From Camelimonas fluminis (GTDB taxonomy: Bacteria; Pseudomonadota; Alphaproteobacteria; Rhizobiales; Beijerinckiaceae), in the NCBI RefSeq assembly GCF_014656355.1, contig NZ_BNCG01000004.1, positions 1 to 64,000 on the forward strand: DNA of 64,000 bases, in the 5' to 3' direction. Of this stretch, positions 45,331-54,311 are shown one piece after another. The notes beneath the pieces are model-generated. The model was not told where the DNA came from. It saw only the letters and a list, made by a program, of their open reading frames with translations, and did not search any database. Made by a program: the position numbers and the translations under genes. How positions within the stretch are numbered: position 1 is the first letter of the stretch; each line of letters opens with the position of its first letter.

Positions 45331-45389
45331 GATTTCATGCAGAACGCCAGTCGCGCGGCATTGCGTGACGCCGATATGAGGATACGTTC

Positions 45390-45566
45390 ATGTTTGGCTG
45401 GGCCATTACTTTTCTGATCATCGCTCTCATCGCCGCTGTTCTTGGATTCGGTGGGATCGCCGGCACAGCCGTCGGCATCGCCAAGCTGATTTTCCTCGTG
45501 GCGCTGGTGCTCTTCGCCATTTCCGCCGTCGCGGGCATTGTGCGCGGCCGTAATCCTGGCATCTGA
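45390..45566 (+). CDS. DUF1328 small membrane protein
   Basis: A 58-aa protein of the DUF1328 (YtjA-like) family: [33 protein letters not shown] and a second helix [18 protein letters not shown] with a basic tail. Two membrane helices; function unknown, but family members are commonly induced by stress in alphaproteobacteria. GAGG precedes the ATG. A consensus EcfG promoter lies upstream and the stress-regulator locus downstream, so it is very likely a direct stress-regulon member. Confidence 0.9.
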   Translation: MFGWAITFLIIALIAAVLGFGGIAGTAVGIAKLIFLVALVLFAISAVAGIVRGRNPGI

Positions 45567-45725
45567 GGGCGAGCCGTTTCCGGGTAGCCATCAGGGCTGC
45601 CCGGCCAGGACGGGCCGGTTTCCAGGTTGGATGGTCGCTTCGCCGCCGCTCCGACCGGGCAAACCGGCCCGTTTCGTTATGTCTTGTTCAGGAGGCCCGT
45701 TGGGCAAGCGCAGCGACGTCTGAAA

Positions 45726-47450
45726 CTACGCCAGATCCGGGGGGCCATAATCCTGCACCTGGACAGGCACGCTGATCGCCAGCGCGACGCGGCCGGAGGG
45801 CTGCGCGTCGCTCCTGAGGGCGGCGATGGCGGCGCCATCAAGTTCAACAGCATCAATCTGGTTGATGAAGGCCTGCTGCAACCGGCGTGACATCAGCAGA
45901 CCCTGACGCGACGGGGCGATGATGTTGTCCCGGAGAGCCAGGATTATCAGGCGGACGTTCCCGCCCTGCGGAATGAACAGCAACCGGGACTGGCTGACGC
46001 CTGGCGCGCCGCCCGCCAGCAACGGCCATATTGCCTCCACAAGCAGCAGGGCCAGGGGGATCGCCCGGTCAAGCTCCAGATATTGCTCGTCGTGCTCGGC
46101 GTCGAGCGTGAAGCTGGTTTCGACCCCGGCAGGCGATCCGGCCGCCTGCTGGACATACATCAACACCTCATGCACCAGCGGGGTCAGGGGAGCCAGTCTG
46201 ATGTCGCCATGGGCGAGCGCCAGCTTGTAGGCCGACGCCATGGCGTGCACCCGGCACTCGGCCAGGGCGAGCGCTTCATACGTTTCGCCGCTCTTCTGGC
46301 GTTTGGTCAGATTCAGGAAGCTGGCGATGACCTGAAAATTGTTTTTGACGCGATGATGCAGTTCCTTGAGCAGCGCGCTGCGCTGGTTGGCCACGGTGGC
46401 CAGTTCACGGGTTCTGGCCCCAAGCACCTCGGTCATCTGGTCAAAGGCCGTGGCGTATTGCTGAAGCTCCAGCGGCGCGCTGGAGGGCAGCTCCGCGCGC
46501 ACGTTAAAGTCACCGTATGACAGCCGCTGCGCTGTCCGGCCCAAGCGACGCATCCACTGCAGGAACAGCCTGTCGATGGCCAGCCACGCCACGGCCATGA
46601 CAATGGCGAAAATCAGCAGGGGAACGGCGAGGCCCGTCACGAGTTGCTGCTCAGCCTGGCCAAACGCCGGTTTTGCCTTGGCCGAGAAGACTTTCGCCAC
46701 GCCAGGTTCGATGGGAACGGACGTGTAAGTGTAGTCGTCCCCGCCGCGGCTCCGGCCTGAGACCAGTTCATTTCGTGAAGCGAGAAATATCTTCTCGCGG
46801 GCGGGTAGCCAGCTGGTGTCCTCCTGGTCGCCGTTGTGGGCGATGATATGGAACCTGTCGTCGACTACGGCGAAGGGGCTGGAGCGCCCCTGTGGCGTGC
46901 GCTCGAGAAGATCGCGCATGAGTTCCTGGGAGGGGACTGAAAGCATTGTTTCAGCGCCGCCAAGCGTCGACACGACGCCCAGGTGGAATGGCGCGGTTCT
47001 GCTGGCGATGATCGTTTCCAGCCGGTTGTTCTCGCGCGGCGTCCCCGCCGGCGGCTCTTTCCTGGCGACGCCCGCCATCGCCGTGAGGTTGAAGCCGGCC
47101 AGCGCCGCCGTGTCTCCGGCGGCGCACACCAGCCGCCCGTCGCGGAAGAAGGCGTAGACAAGGACGCGTCTGTTGACCTCGTGGTAACGGGGAAGCGAGG
47201 CGCAGAAATGCTCGTCCCCCTCCCGGGCGGCGGAAGCGAGCAAGGTCGTGGCGACGACATTGGCGGCGTTGAGCGCGCCGCGAACCTGACTGGCGATATT
47301 GATGGCGGACTGCCGCTGATAGGCGTCGACGGTTGCGCTGACGCTACGATAGGCATGCCACGTCAGGCCGGCGGCGAGCACAACGGCCGGAAGCACCGCC
47401 AACCCGAACAGGGTCAACAATCTGGAACGTATGCTGGTTGCCCGCAGCAT
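45726..47450 (-). CDS. HisKA_2-type sensor histidine kinase with degenerate ATPase domain (PhyK-like)
   Basis: A 574-aa membrane sensor. TM1 is about 11-31, an extracytoplasmic Cache-like region about 32-270 (FCASLPRYHEVNRRVLVYAFFRDGRLVC), TM2 about 272-292, HAMP about 293-345. The HisKA_2 dimerisation segment LLKELHHRVKNNFQVIASFLNL puts the phospho-acceptor at His366. The ATP-binding domain is eroded: the N box reads IPLALLLVEAIWPLLAG with no Asn or His, the G1 DxGxG reads RDNIIAPS, and the G2 GLGL reads QGLLMSRRL. Its closeness to phyR, nepR and ecfG suggests it regulates PhyR phosphorylation, perhaps as a phosphatase or phosphotransfer partner rather than an autokinase. Confidence 0.82.
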   Translation of the reverse strand: MLRATSIRSRLLTLFGLAVLPAVVLAAGLTWHAYRSVSATVDAYQRQSAINIASQVRGALNAANVVATTLLASAAREGDEHFCASLPRYHEVNRRVLVYAFFRDGRLVCAAGDTAALAGFNLTAMAGVARKEPPAGTPRENNRLETIIASRTAPFHLGVVSTLGGAETMLSVPSQELMRDLLERTPQGRSSPFAVVDDRFHIIAHNGDQEDTSWLPAREKIFLASRNELVSGRSRGGDDYTYTSVPIEPGVAKVFSAKAKPAFGQAEQQLVTGLAVPLLIFAIVMAVAWLAIDRLFLQWMRRLGRTAQRLSYGDFNVRAELPSSAPLELQQYATAFDQMTEVLGARTRELATVANQRSALLKELHHRVKNNFQVIASFLNLTKRQKSGETYEALALAECRVHAMASAYKLALAHGDIRLAPLTPLVHEVLMYVQQAAGSPAGVETSFTLDAEHDEQYLELDRAIPLALLLVEAIWPLLAGGAPGVSQSRLLFIPQGGNVRLIILALRDNIIAPSRQGLLMSRRLQQAFINQIDAVELDGAAIAALRSDAQPSGRVALAISVPVQVQDYGPPDLA

Positions 47451-48087
47451 CCTGTCTCCGTCAGAACATTCCCCGGCGAAGTAAACGCTGCTCCGGGGGA
47501 AGAGAGATGATTGCTACAGGATGCAACATTCCCGTTATCGAAATCCTGCCGCGAAAATACTCGCCGAAAACGCCCGCCAAACGTGCTCTCGGGACGATTT
47601 CGGGAAATGGTCTGTTTTCCGGGGCAGCTGCCTCCCGGCAGGCCACATGACGTCAACGCCCGTGATCGCCGCCTTGTCAGGAAAAGGCGTCAGTTCAAAC
47701 CGATGGGAAGGGGGGGCGATGTCTGTATGTTGAAATGTTCCTGACATTTGAGGACGCGTGGGCGCATGGCGGGTTACGCCAGTACATTTCGAGAACAGCG
47801 AATGCCTTTGATGGGAAGCGCGCGAATGGCGCGCCTACCAGGGGGCTGAAGCGTTTCCGGTGGCGCGCCAGCGACGCGGCCTGGCGTTTGGGTCACGCCG
47901 GAGCGCTTGCGGCGAAGCTGACGCCACTTTGTAGAAAGTGGCGCCTCAACGCAATCAGGCAGAACACAGCGCACGCGTTTTACTCTCAAGTATTTCCGGT
48001 GAAAACCAGTTCACAGAAAATATGCGGGCGCTTTCATTTGACGCATTCTGTTTACGAAAAATGGGGTCCGCCTTTCCCGGAAATGCT
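47451..48087. other. 637-bp intergenic region, mostly repeat
   Basis: Lies between ecfG (its stop side) and the kinase start. Only palindromic repeats (47922-48090) were recognised; small ORFs here have no start-site or codon support. Confidence 0.5.
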
Positions 48088-48090
48088 CTA
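47922..48090. repeat. palindromic intergenic repeat cluster, copy 5
   Basis: A hairpin CGCCACTTT-GTAG-AAAGTGGCG (47922-47943) is followed by GCGCTTTCATTTGACGCATT and CTTTCCCGGAAATGCTC, the same word order as copy 1 (TTTGACGCATTTTC ... AAAATGCTCC). It ends at the ecfG stop codon. Confidence 0.65.
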
Positions 48091-48648
48091 GTCGGTTTTG
48101 ACGCCGGCGCCCGCTCCGGCCACGGCGGCGAAGGAATCCGCGTCAGGTCCGAAGTCTGCTCCTGACGTCACCGAAAGCATCTCGCCAAGACGCGCCCGCG
48201 CGCGATTGATGCGGCTTTTGATGGTTCCGAGGGCGCAACCGCAGATTTCAGCTGCCTCCTCATAGGAAAAGCCTGAGGCGCCAACCAGAATCAGCGCCTC
48301 GCGCTGGTCATCCGGCAACTGGGCGAGCGCGCGGCGGAAATCCTCAAGATCCATGTGGCCGTGCTGGGGCGCGTGGACGGCCAGACGACTGGCGTGGGCG
48401 CCGTCGTCCTCCACTTCGCGCGACCGCTTCCGGAAGTCCGAATAGAACGTGTTGCGCAAAATGGTGAACAGCCAGGCCCGGATATTGGTGCCTTCCGTAT
48501 AACCGTTCATGTTGGTCCACGCCTTGACCACGGTGTCCTGAACCAGATCGTCGGCGCGTTCGACATTGCCGGTGATGGAGATTGCGAATGCGCGCAGGCT
48601 CTGCAGCTCTGCCAGCAGCGCGTCTTTGAAACGCTCCGGATCTGTCAC
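48088..48648 (-). CDS. ecfG: ECF sigma factor EcfG
   Basis: A 186-aa ECF15-type sigma factor. Region 2 is ELQSLRAFAISITGNVERADDLVQDTVVKAWTNMNGYTEGTNIRAWLFTILRNTFYSDFRKRSREV, and region 4 LPDDQREALILVGASGFSYEEAAEICGCALGTIKSRINRARARL. A poorly conserved tail of about 27 residues follows. It directs RNA polymerase to GGAAC-N16/17-CGTT promoters in the general stress response. The GTG start overlaps the nepR stop (GTGA), so the two are translationally coupled. NepR holds it inactive until phosphorylated PhyR takes NepR away. Confidence 0.95.
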   Translation of the reverse strand: MTDPERFKDALLAELQSLRAFAISITGNVERADDLVQDTVVKAWTNMNGYTEGTNIRAWLFTILRNTFYSDFRKRSREVEDDGAHASRLAVHAPQHGHMDLEDFRRALAQLPDDQREALILVGASGFSYEEAAEICGCALGTIKSRINRARARLGEMLSVTSGADFGPDADSFAAVAGAGAGVKTD

Positions 48649-48887
48649 GATTCCTGTTCCTTGCCTGCGACCGGGGCGGTCTGGCGTCCATCGAGACTGG
48701 AGAGCAGGGACAGGAACCGGTCAGGCACCGGCAGGCGCACCACTTCATCGTAGACGGCGCGCAATTGCGAACCGATAGCCTGTTGCACCACATCGTCGCC
48801 AGCCGGCGCCTGAGCGCTTTCGTTTCGCCCGGCTTCCTGGCGTGCGGCGAGTGCGTCTACGACAGTCGCTGGCTTGTGTTGATCCAT
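48645..48887 (-). CDS. nepR: anti-sigma factor NepR
   Basis: An 80-aa protein with the NepR core IGSQLRAVYDEVVRLPVPDRFLSLLSSLD: two helices joined by the PVP linker that wrap EcfG or the PhyR sigma-like domain. Flanking N- and C-terminal tails are disordered, as in the family. The ATG at 48887 (MDQHKPATV) is preferred over an upstream start that runs into a non-conserved leader. Overlaps ecfG by 4 bp and is divergent from phyR, the standard arrangement. Confidence 0.93.
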   Translation of the reverse strand: MDQHKPATVVDALAARQEAGRNESAQAPAGDDVVQQAIGSQLRAVYDEVVRLPVPDRFLSLLSSLDGRQTAPVAGKEQES

Positions 48888-49400
48888 GTTGGCGGCTTTC
48901 TTCAAACAAAATGCAGCGTCATGGGAGTGCAGGTGATCCCGGAGCAATTAATGACGCGGGCAGACAAGGGGATGATCAGGGGCAATCGCCAGATTTTCAA
49001 TATCCGCAGTATGATGATCGACAGGATAAAGTTCTCTCCGATGGCGGGTGACCACAATACCGCCAAATGGCCAATTTTCTGACCCCGGACATGGGGAATA
49101 TACCCGGATAATGTTTGAGGCGCCGCTCGTCAGGGCGCGCGCCCTTACGTCCACAATGGACGTCGCCCCCTGCTGCTTCATCGCGTCTTTCCTTTCGCCG
49201 GCTGGACCTGTCGAAACACCGTCCATCCAGATTGACGGGCGCCAGATTCACGGGCGTCAGAACCTGAACGCGCAAGGGGTGTTCTGGTTCCGGAGAAAGT
49301 GTGGAACTATTGTTGGCCATGGTGGGTTACCATTTCACCAACCTACCGCCGTTGACCGCCATTGCGCTGTCCGGCGGCGCCCCACTCCGCGGAGCCCTCG
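48888..49400. promoter_or_regulatory. 513-bp divergent nepR-phyR control region
   Basis: Contains a near-consensus EcfG promoter for phyR (listed separately) and a weaker minus-strand candidate for nepR-ecfG at 48915-48939 (GGATC-N16-CGCT, two mismatches). A possible 77-codon minus-strand ORF (48948-49181) has a decent ribosome site but no family. Confidence 0.5.
49303..49328 (+). promoter_or_regulatory. EcfG-type promoter candidate for phyR
   Basis: GGAAC (49303-49307), 17 bp, GGTT (49325-49328): one mismatch to the EcfG consensus, 73 bp before the phyR ATG. Autoregulation of phyR by EcfG is usual. Confidence 0.5.
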
Positions 49401-50198
49401 ATGTCACTTTCGCAAGAGATTGCGCCCCACCTGCCGTATCTGAGGCGGTTTGCCCGCGCCCTGACTGGCTCCCAGACAGCAGGCGACGCTTATGTCGTCG
49501 CGGCCCTCGAAGCGATTGTCGCCGATCCATCGGTGCTCCCGGCCGACGCCCGGCTGCGTCCGGCGCTGTACCATGTGTTCCTGAAAATCTGGTCGTCCAT
49601 TGGCCCCAATCTGGAAGCCGCCGGCGAACTGGCCAATGCCTCTGTCGCCGAGCAGCGCGTCACAGCGCTGACGCCGCGCCCGCGCCAGGCGTTCCTGTTG
49701 CGGACGGTGGAGGGTTTCGCCCTGGACGAAGTCGCCGAAATCCTCGATATCCCGGTCGATGAAGCCGCTGATCTGGTGGCGGAAGCCGGCCGCGAGATCG
49801 CCGCCCAGGTGGCCACGGATGTGCTGGTGATCGAGGATGAGCCGATCATCGCCATGGATCTGGAAGGTCTGGTCGAGGATATGGGCCACCGGGTCGTCGG
49901 CGTGGCGCGCACCCACAAGGAAGCGGTGGAGCAGGCGCTCAAGCACCGGCCTGGTCTTGTGTTGGCGGATATCCAGCTGGCGGATGGCAGTTCCGGTCTC
50001 GATGCGGTCAACGAGATGATCGCCAGCTTCGCAGTGCCGGTTGTGTTCATCACCGCCTACCCGGAGCGCCTGCTGACCGGCGAGCGTCCGGAGCCTGCCT
50101 TCCTGATTACAAAACCCTTCCACATTGACACGGTGCGGGCGGCGATTTCACAGGCGCTGTTTTTCGACCGGCGCGCCGGCCAGCGCCCGGCGGCGTAA
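49401..50198 (+). CDS. phyR: response regulator PhyR
   Basis: A 265-aa protein with the PhyR architecture: an N-terminal EcfG-like (sigma-mimic) domain (LPYLRRFARALTGSQTAGDAYVVAALEAI to LDIPVDEAADLVAEAGREI, about 1-135) and a C-terminal receiver. The receiver has an acidic pocket in VLVIEDEPIIAMDLE, phospho-acceptor Asp190 (LVLADIQLADGSSG), Thr in VVFITAYPE and Lys in FLITKPFH. When phosphorylated, the sigma-like domain binds NepR and frees EcfG. Divergent from nepR-ecfG; terminator at 50283. Confidence 0.96.
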   Translation: MSLSQEIAPHLPYLRRFARALTGSQTAGDAYVVAALEAIVADPSVLPADARLRPALYHVFLKIWSSIGPNLEAAGELANASVAEQRVTALTPRPRQAFLLRTVEGFALDEVAEILDIPVDEAADLVAEAGREIAAQVATDVLVIEDEPIIAMDLEGLVEDMGHRVVGVARTHKEAVEQALKHRPGLVLADIQLADGSSGLDAVNEMIASFAVPVVFITAYPERLLTGERPEPAFLITKPFHIDTVRAAISQALFFDRRAGQRPAA

Positions 50199-50282
50199 GC
50201 GGCCAGGCCCGGCGGCTGACAAGACCAGCGCCGGCAGACAAGGGCTTGCCGGCTCAGGCCGGGAAAAGCCAGGGACGAATCG

Positions 50283-50309
50283 AAAACCCGGGGCATTCCC
50301 CGGGTTTTG
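50283..50309. terminator. bidirectional terminator between phyR and DUF883 gene
   Basis: AAAACCCGGGG-CATT-CCCCGGGTTTT: a long stem with A and T runs on either side, suited to ending both converging transcripts. Confidence 0.9.
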
Positions 50310-50373
50310 TATTGCCTTCCCAACTCTCGTTACGGGCGCCCGATGGCGTGAAGGCGACCCGCGCCGGCCATGG

Positions 50374-50733
50374 TCAACCCTCGTCTTCGCTCCTGCTGCT
50401 GCCGACCATCAGGCCGACGAGGAAGCCGATGCCCGCCGCAATGGCGATGGAAGTGGTGGGGTTCTGTTGCACCACGGCGCGGGCTTCCCGCACGCCGCCG
50501 CCGGCCTGGCCAAGCCAGTAGCGCCCCTGGTCCATGGCTGAATCCGCCGCCCGGGAAACAGAATCGCTGTCCGGCAGGCTGGCGCGCAACTGGGCGACAT
50601 TGCCCCGCAATTTGTCGCCAGTCATGCCGGCGATGCCGGAAACCCGGTGGGCGATGGAGGCAATCTCCGAGCGGATGGCTTCCAGTTCGTCAGCCACGTC
50701 CTTCTTCTTGCTGTTTCCCAGCCAGGAACTCAT
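50374..50733 (-). CDS. DUF883 (ElaB/YqjD-like) inner-membrane protein
   Basis: A 119-aa protein. The first 85 residues are helical and charged (DVADELEAIRSEIASIAHRVSGIAG), followed by a single C-terminal membrane anchor in the DUF883 signature: QQNPTTSIAIAAGIGFLVGLMVGSS. E. coli relatives (YqjD, ElaB) are stationary-phase ribosome-associated membrane proteins. AGGAG precedes the ATG. A consensus EcfG promoter lies 84 bp upstream, next to phyR, so it is almost surely a general stress regulon member. Confidence 0.88.
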   Translation of the reverse strand: MSSWLGNSKKKDVADELEAIRSEIASIAHRVSGIAGMTGDKLRGNVAQLRASLPDSDSVSRAADSAMDQGRYWLGQAGGGVREARAVVQQNPTTSIAIAAGIGFLVGLMVGSSRSEDEG

Positions 50734-50816
50734 GACGTTCTCCTCTGTCGGTTGCCGTCGCTGAGCCGCGACAGCCGCCATTCCCGGGCCGAACGCCCGT
50801 ATGACGTCAGAGGAAA

Positions 50817-50841
50817 AACGTGCCCCTTGCCCGAATGTTCC
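50817..50841 (-). promoter_or_regulatory. EcfG-type promoter for DUF883 gene
   Basis: On the minus strand GGAAC (50841-50837), 16 bp, CGTT (50820-50817): a perfect EcfG consensus, reading toward the DUF883 gene. Confidence 0.8.
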
Positions 50842-50851
50842 GGCCGCCGGC

Positions 50852-51883
50852 TCAGACCAGCGGCGGCGTCACTGAGGCGGGGCGCTCCAGCCAGGGCGGC
50901 GTCGGCAGGCCTTTTTCGCGCAGGAACTCCGGGTTGAACAGCTTGGACTGATAGCGCGTGCCGTAATCCGCCAGGATGGTCACGATGGTGTGGCCGGGGC
51001 CCAGCTCCTTCGCCAGGCGGATGGCGCCGGCGACATTGATTCCCGATGAGCCGCCGAGGCACAGACCCTCGTGCTCCAGCAGATCGAAGATGATCGGCAG
51101 CGCTTCTTCGTCCGGGATCTGGTAGGCCGTGTCGATCGGCGCGCCTTCCAGATTGGCGGTGATGCGGCCCTGGCCAATGCCCTCGGTGATGGAGGAGCCG
51201 GACGCCTTCAGCTCGCCGTGGACGTAATATTCATACAGCGCCGCGCCCATGGGGTCGGCCAGCGCGATGCGCACGTTGGGATTGCGCTCCTTCAGGGCGA
51301 TGGCGATGCCAGCCAGCGTGCCGCCGCTACCGACGGCGCAGGTGAAGCCGTCGATTTTGCCGTCGGTCTGTTCCCAGATTTCCGGGCCGGTGCCTTCAAT
51401 ATGGGCGACGCGGTTGGCGACATTGTCGAACTGGTTGGCCCAGATGGCGCCGTTGGGCTCGCTGGCGGCCAGCTGTTCGGCAAGGCGACCGGAAAGTTTC
51501 ACGTAATTGTTAGGGTTTGAGTAAGGCACGGCCGGCACCTGCACCAACTCGGCTCCCAGCAGGGTGAGGGCGTCCTTTTTCTCCTGCGCCTGGGTCTCGG
51601 GAATCACAATAACGCTGCGGTATCCAAGGGCATTGCCGACCATGGCGAGGCCGATGCCGGTGTTGCCGGCGGTGCCCTCGACAATGACGCCGCCTGGCTT
51701 CAGCAGGCCCCGGGCCTCGGCGTCGCGGATGATATAAAGCGCCGCGCGGTCCTTGACGGACTGCCCCGGATTCATGAACTCTGCCTTGCCGTAGATGTCG
51801 CAGCCCGTGAGCTCCGATGCGCGACGCAGCCGGATGAGCGGCGTGTCGCCGATTGCGTGCAAGACGCTGTCAAAGCGCTTCAT
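50852..51883 (-). CDS. cysK: cysteine synthase A
   Basis: A 343-aa PLP-dependent fold-type II enzyme making cysteine from O-acetylserine and sulfide. The Schiff-base lysine is Lys44 in NPGQSVKDRAALYI. The phosphate or substrate loop is EGTAGNTGIGLA (the common form is TSGNTG, here Ala for Ser), and PLP phosphate binding is in GSGGTLAG. TEGIGQGRITAN and GGSSGINVAGA complete it. It is slightly longer than typical CysK through a C-terminal extension (ERPASVTPPLV). It is divergent from the sulfate-uptake genes and supplies the final step of the pathway encoded downstream. Confidence 0.92.
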   Translation of the reverse strand: MKRFDSVLHAIGDTPLIRLRRASELTGCDIYGKAEFMNPGQSVKDRAALYIIRDAEARGLLKPGGVIVEGTAGNTGIGLAMVGNALGYRSVIVIPETQAQEKKDALTLLGAELVQVPAVPYSNPNNYVKLSGRLAEQLAASEPNGAIWANQFDNVANRVAHIEGTGPEIWEQTDGKIDGFTCAVGSGGTLAGIAIALKERNPNVRIALADPMGAALYEYYVHGELKASGSSITEGIGQGRITANLEGAPIDTAYQIPDEEALPIIFDLLEHEGLCLGGSSGINVAGAIRLAKELGPGHTIVTILADYGTRYQSKLFNPEFLREKGLPTPPWLERPASVTPPLV

Positions 51884-52055
51884 AACGCGTTTCCTGAAAT
51901 TGACGCCGCCTGACCTGAGAAGTGCATTTTTTGCCGGAAGCCGGCCCAGGCGGGGAGGATTGCCGATGCAGATGCAGGGACTTTAGGCGCCGCGCGCCTC
52001 CGATTCAACGGCGAACTGTCGGAGCGTACGGGGATTGGCGTAATATACATTTTTT

Positions 52056-52080
52056 AATGTGAATTTTAGTTATTCACATT
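52056..52080. promoter_or_regulatory. inverted repeat between cysK and sulfate uptake genes
   Basis: AATGTGAAT-N7-ATTCACATT: perfect 9-bp arms, in an AT-rich segment 60 bp before the sulfate-binding protein start. Its position suggests an operator for a sulfur-responsive regulator. The regulator gene is not in this window. Confidence 0.55.
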
Positions 52081-52139
52081 TTTCATGTTGCAATTCTGAA
52101 AAGGTTCGCGATGATACGTGGAAATTTCAGGAGGCTGAC

Positions 52140-53282
52140 ATGGCCATTCGCGGCGGTGATTTTTTTGGGTTGAAGCTCAGGGGCCTGGCTCTCCCGGCCC
52201 CCATGCTGCGGGGTGAGGCGGCCGGGGCGGCGCATCAGAAGGTCCGCGCGCGGCGCGGTTTCCACCTGGCCGCGCTGGCTGGCGTCGCCGTGCTGGGGCT
52301 GTCCGCTGCTGCGGGGCTCGTCAGCGGTTTCCCGAGGCCGGCGCTCGCCGCCCAGGCCATTCTCAATGTTTCCTACGATCCGACGCGCGAGCTTTACCGC
52401 GACCTGAGCGCCGCTTTCACGGCGGACTGGGAGAAGAAGGGCGGCGGCGCGATTCAGGTGCGCACCTCGCACGGCGGCTCCGGCGCCCAGGCCCGCACGG
52501 TGATTGACGGCGCTCCGGCGGACGTGGTCACGCTTGGCATCCCGTCGGATATCGACGCCATCGCCAAACTCACCGGCAAGATCCCGGCCGACTGGCGGGC
52601 GAAACTGCCCAACAACGCCCTGCCATATACCTCCACCGTGGTGTTCGTCGTCCGCAAGGGCAATCCGAAGAACATCCATGACTGGAATGATCTGGTGCGC
52701 GAGGACGTTGGCGTCATCACGCCCAATCCCAAGACCTCCGCTGGCGGTCGCTGGAATTTCCTCGGCGCCTGGGGATACGCGGCCGAAAAGTTTGGCAAGG
52801 ATGACGCCAAAATCCGCGAGTTCGTCGGCGCGCTGTACAAGAACGTCAAATCGCTCGACACCGGCGCCCGTGGTTCGACCATCACCTTCGCCCAGCGCAA
52901 TTTCGGCGACGTGCTGCCTGCGTGGGAGAATGAGGCCCACCTCATCACCAGCGAGTTCGGCAAGGACAAGTTCGACATCATCACGCCGAAAACCTCGATC
53001 CTCGCCGAGCCGCCGGTGGCGCTCGTTGCAGGCAATGTTGATCGCAAGGGCACCCGCAAGGAAGCCGAGGCGTTCCTGACGTTCCTCTACACGCCTGAGG
53101 CCCAGCGCATCATCGCGAAGCATCACTATCGCCCGTCCGACGTTTCGGCTCTGAAGCCGGAGGAGCGCCCTGTGGAGATCAGGCTGTTCCGCATCGAGGA
53201 TCTGCTGGGTGGATGGGACGTGATCCAGAAAACATATTTCGATAACGGCGGCGTGTTCGATCAGCTGACGGCGCGCAAGTAA
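52140..53282 (+). CDS. sbp: sulfate-binding protein
   Basis: A 380-aa periplasmic binding protein of the sulfate/thiosulfate family. ILNVSYDPTRELYRDLSAAFTADW, VRTSHGGSGAQARTVIDGAPADVVTLGIPSDID, NPKTSAGGRWNFLGAWGYA and FLTFLYTPEAQRIIAKHHYRP are family signatures. The N-terminus is a long leader of about 70 residues: a basic n-region, then the hydrophobic stretch FHLAALAGVAVLGLSAAAGLVSG ending near ALA-A. CAGGAGG precedes the ATG, giving good support for this start. It delivers sulfate to CysTWA encoded next. Confidence 0.93.
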   Translation: MAIRGGDFFGLKLRGLALPAPMLRGEAAGAAHQKVRARRGFHLAALAGVAVLGLSAAAGLVSGFPRPALAAQAILNVSYDPTRELYRDLSAAFTADWEKKGGGAIQVRTSHGGSGAQARTVIDGAPADVVTLGIPSDIDAIAKLTGKIPADWRAKLPNNALPYTSTVVFVVRKGNPKNIHDWNDLVREDVGVITPNPKTSAGGRWNFLGAWGYAAEKFGKDDAKIREFVGALYKNVKSLDTGARGSTITFAQRNFGDVLPAWENEAHLITSEFGKDKFDIITPKTSILAEPPVALVAGNVDRKGTRKEAEAFLTFLYTPEAQRIIAKHHYRPSDVSALKPEERPVEIRLFRIEDLLGGWDVIQKTYFDNGGVFDQLTARK

Positions 53283-53444
53283 CTTGCACGAGCCAAGTTT
53301 ATGGCCAGGCCGGGACCGGCGGGAACTTCTCGCCGTCTTGCCATTGTGGTGCATTTTCATGCAGCCAGTGCACTTTTTCATACGCGGCGGCGTAGCCTTT
53401 ACCTGTAAAATGGCAATTCCGGAAACCGCCGGGGGAACTGGATC

Positions 53445-54311
53445 ATGAGCGTAGCAGCAGCGGCGGCGCCAGCGCGTCGTCCGTTCTTCCGCAAGACCGG
53501 CGCATTGCCAGGTTTTGGCCTTGCCCTTGGCTACGCCCTGACCTGGCTGGGCCTGATTGTCCTGTTGCCGCTGGCGGCGCTGTTCCTGCGCGCCTCCAGC
53601 GCCGGCCTGGCGGGCTTCGCCGCCACCCTGTCGGATCCGCGCGTCCAGCACGCCCTGCTGATCAGTTTCGGCGTCTCGGCGGTAGCGTCCATCGCCGCGT
53701 CGCTGGCCGGCCTCGTCATCGCCTGGGCGCTCACCCGCTATGATTTTCCAGGCCGCCGCGTCATCGACGCGATGGTCGACCTGCCGTTCGCGCTGCCGAC
53801 AGCGGTGGCCGGCATCGCCCTGGCGGCGCTGTACGCCCCGGATGGTCTGCTGGGCGCGCCGCTGGCCAGGCTCGGCTGGCAGGTGGTCTACAACCCCATC
53901 GGCATCTTCATCGCCATGGTTTTCATCGGTCTGCCCTATGCGGTGCGCACCGTGCAGCCGCTGATCGCCGAACTCGACCGCGAACTGGAGGAGGCGGCGG
54001 CGACCCTGGGCGCCAGCCGCCTGCAGACCGTGTTCCAGATCCTGGCCCCGCCGCTGATCCCGGCGGCGCTTACCGGCCTTGCCCTGGCTTTCGCGCGCGC
54101 CCTTGGCGAGTACGGCTCGGTCATTTTCATCGCCGGCAACCTGCCGGGCGTTTCGGAAATCGCGCCGCTGCTGATCGTCATCAAGTTGTCGGAGTTCGAT
54201 TACACCGGCGCCACCGTCATCGCCGTCATCATGCTGATCATGGCGTTCCTGGTGCTGCTCATCATCAATCTCATCCAGGCCTGGAGCCGGCGGAGAATGG
54301 GCAATGCCTGA
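53445..54311 (+). CDS. cysT: sulfate ABC transporter permease CysT
   Basis: A 288-aa inner-membrane permease with six predicted helices. Motifs: [43 protein letters not shown], and the EAA loop [30 protein letters not shown] that docks on the ATPase. [17 protein letters not shown] and [13 protein letters not shown] are typical of CysT/CysU. It follows sbp by 162 bp and overlaps cysW by 8 bp. Confidence 0.95.
   Translation: MSVAAAAAPARRPFFRKTGALPGFGLALGYALTWLGLIVLLPLAALFLRASSAGLAGFAATLSDPRVQHALLISFGVSAVASIAASLAGLVIAWALTRYDFPGRRVIDAMVDLPFALPTAVAGIALAALYAPDGLLGAPLARLGWQVVYNPIGIFIAMVFIGLPYAVRTVQPLIAELDRELEEAAATLGASRLQTVFQILAPPLIPAALTGLALAFARALGEYGSVIFIAGNLPGVSEIAPLLIVIKLSEFDYTGATVIAVIMLIMAFLVLLIINLIQAWSRRRMGNA

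Larger units (their letters stand above)
45043..45389. other. 347-bp intergenic region
   Basis: Holds a terminator (45259-45290) and a consensus EcfG promoter (45306-45330) for the next gene. The first 215 bp show nothing recognised. Confidence 0.6.

Noticed and set aside
48948-49181. A 77-codon minus-strand ORF (MKQQGATSIVDV...) between nepR and phyR
   Set aside because: AGGAAAG precedes its ATG, but it has no recognised family and atypical codon use. It sits where promoters are expected. Not listed as a gene; ribosome profiling would decide.
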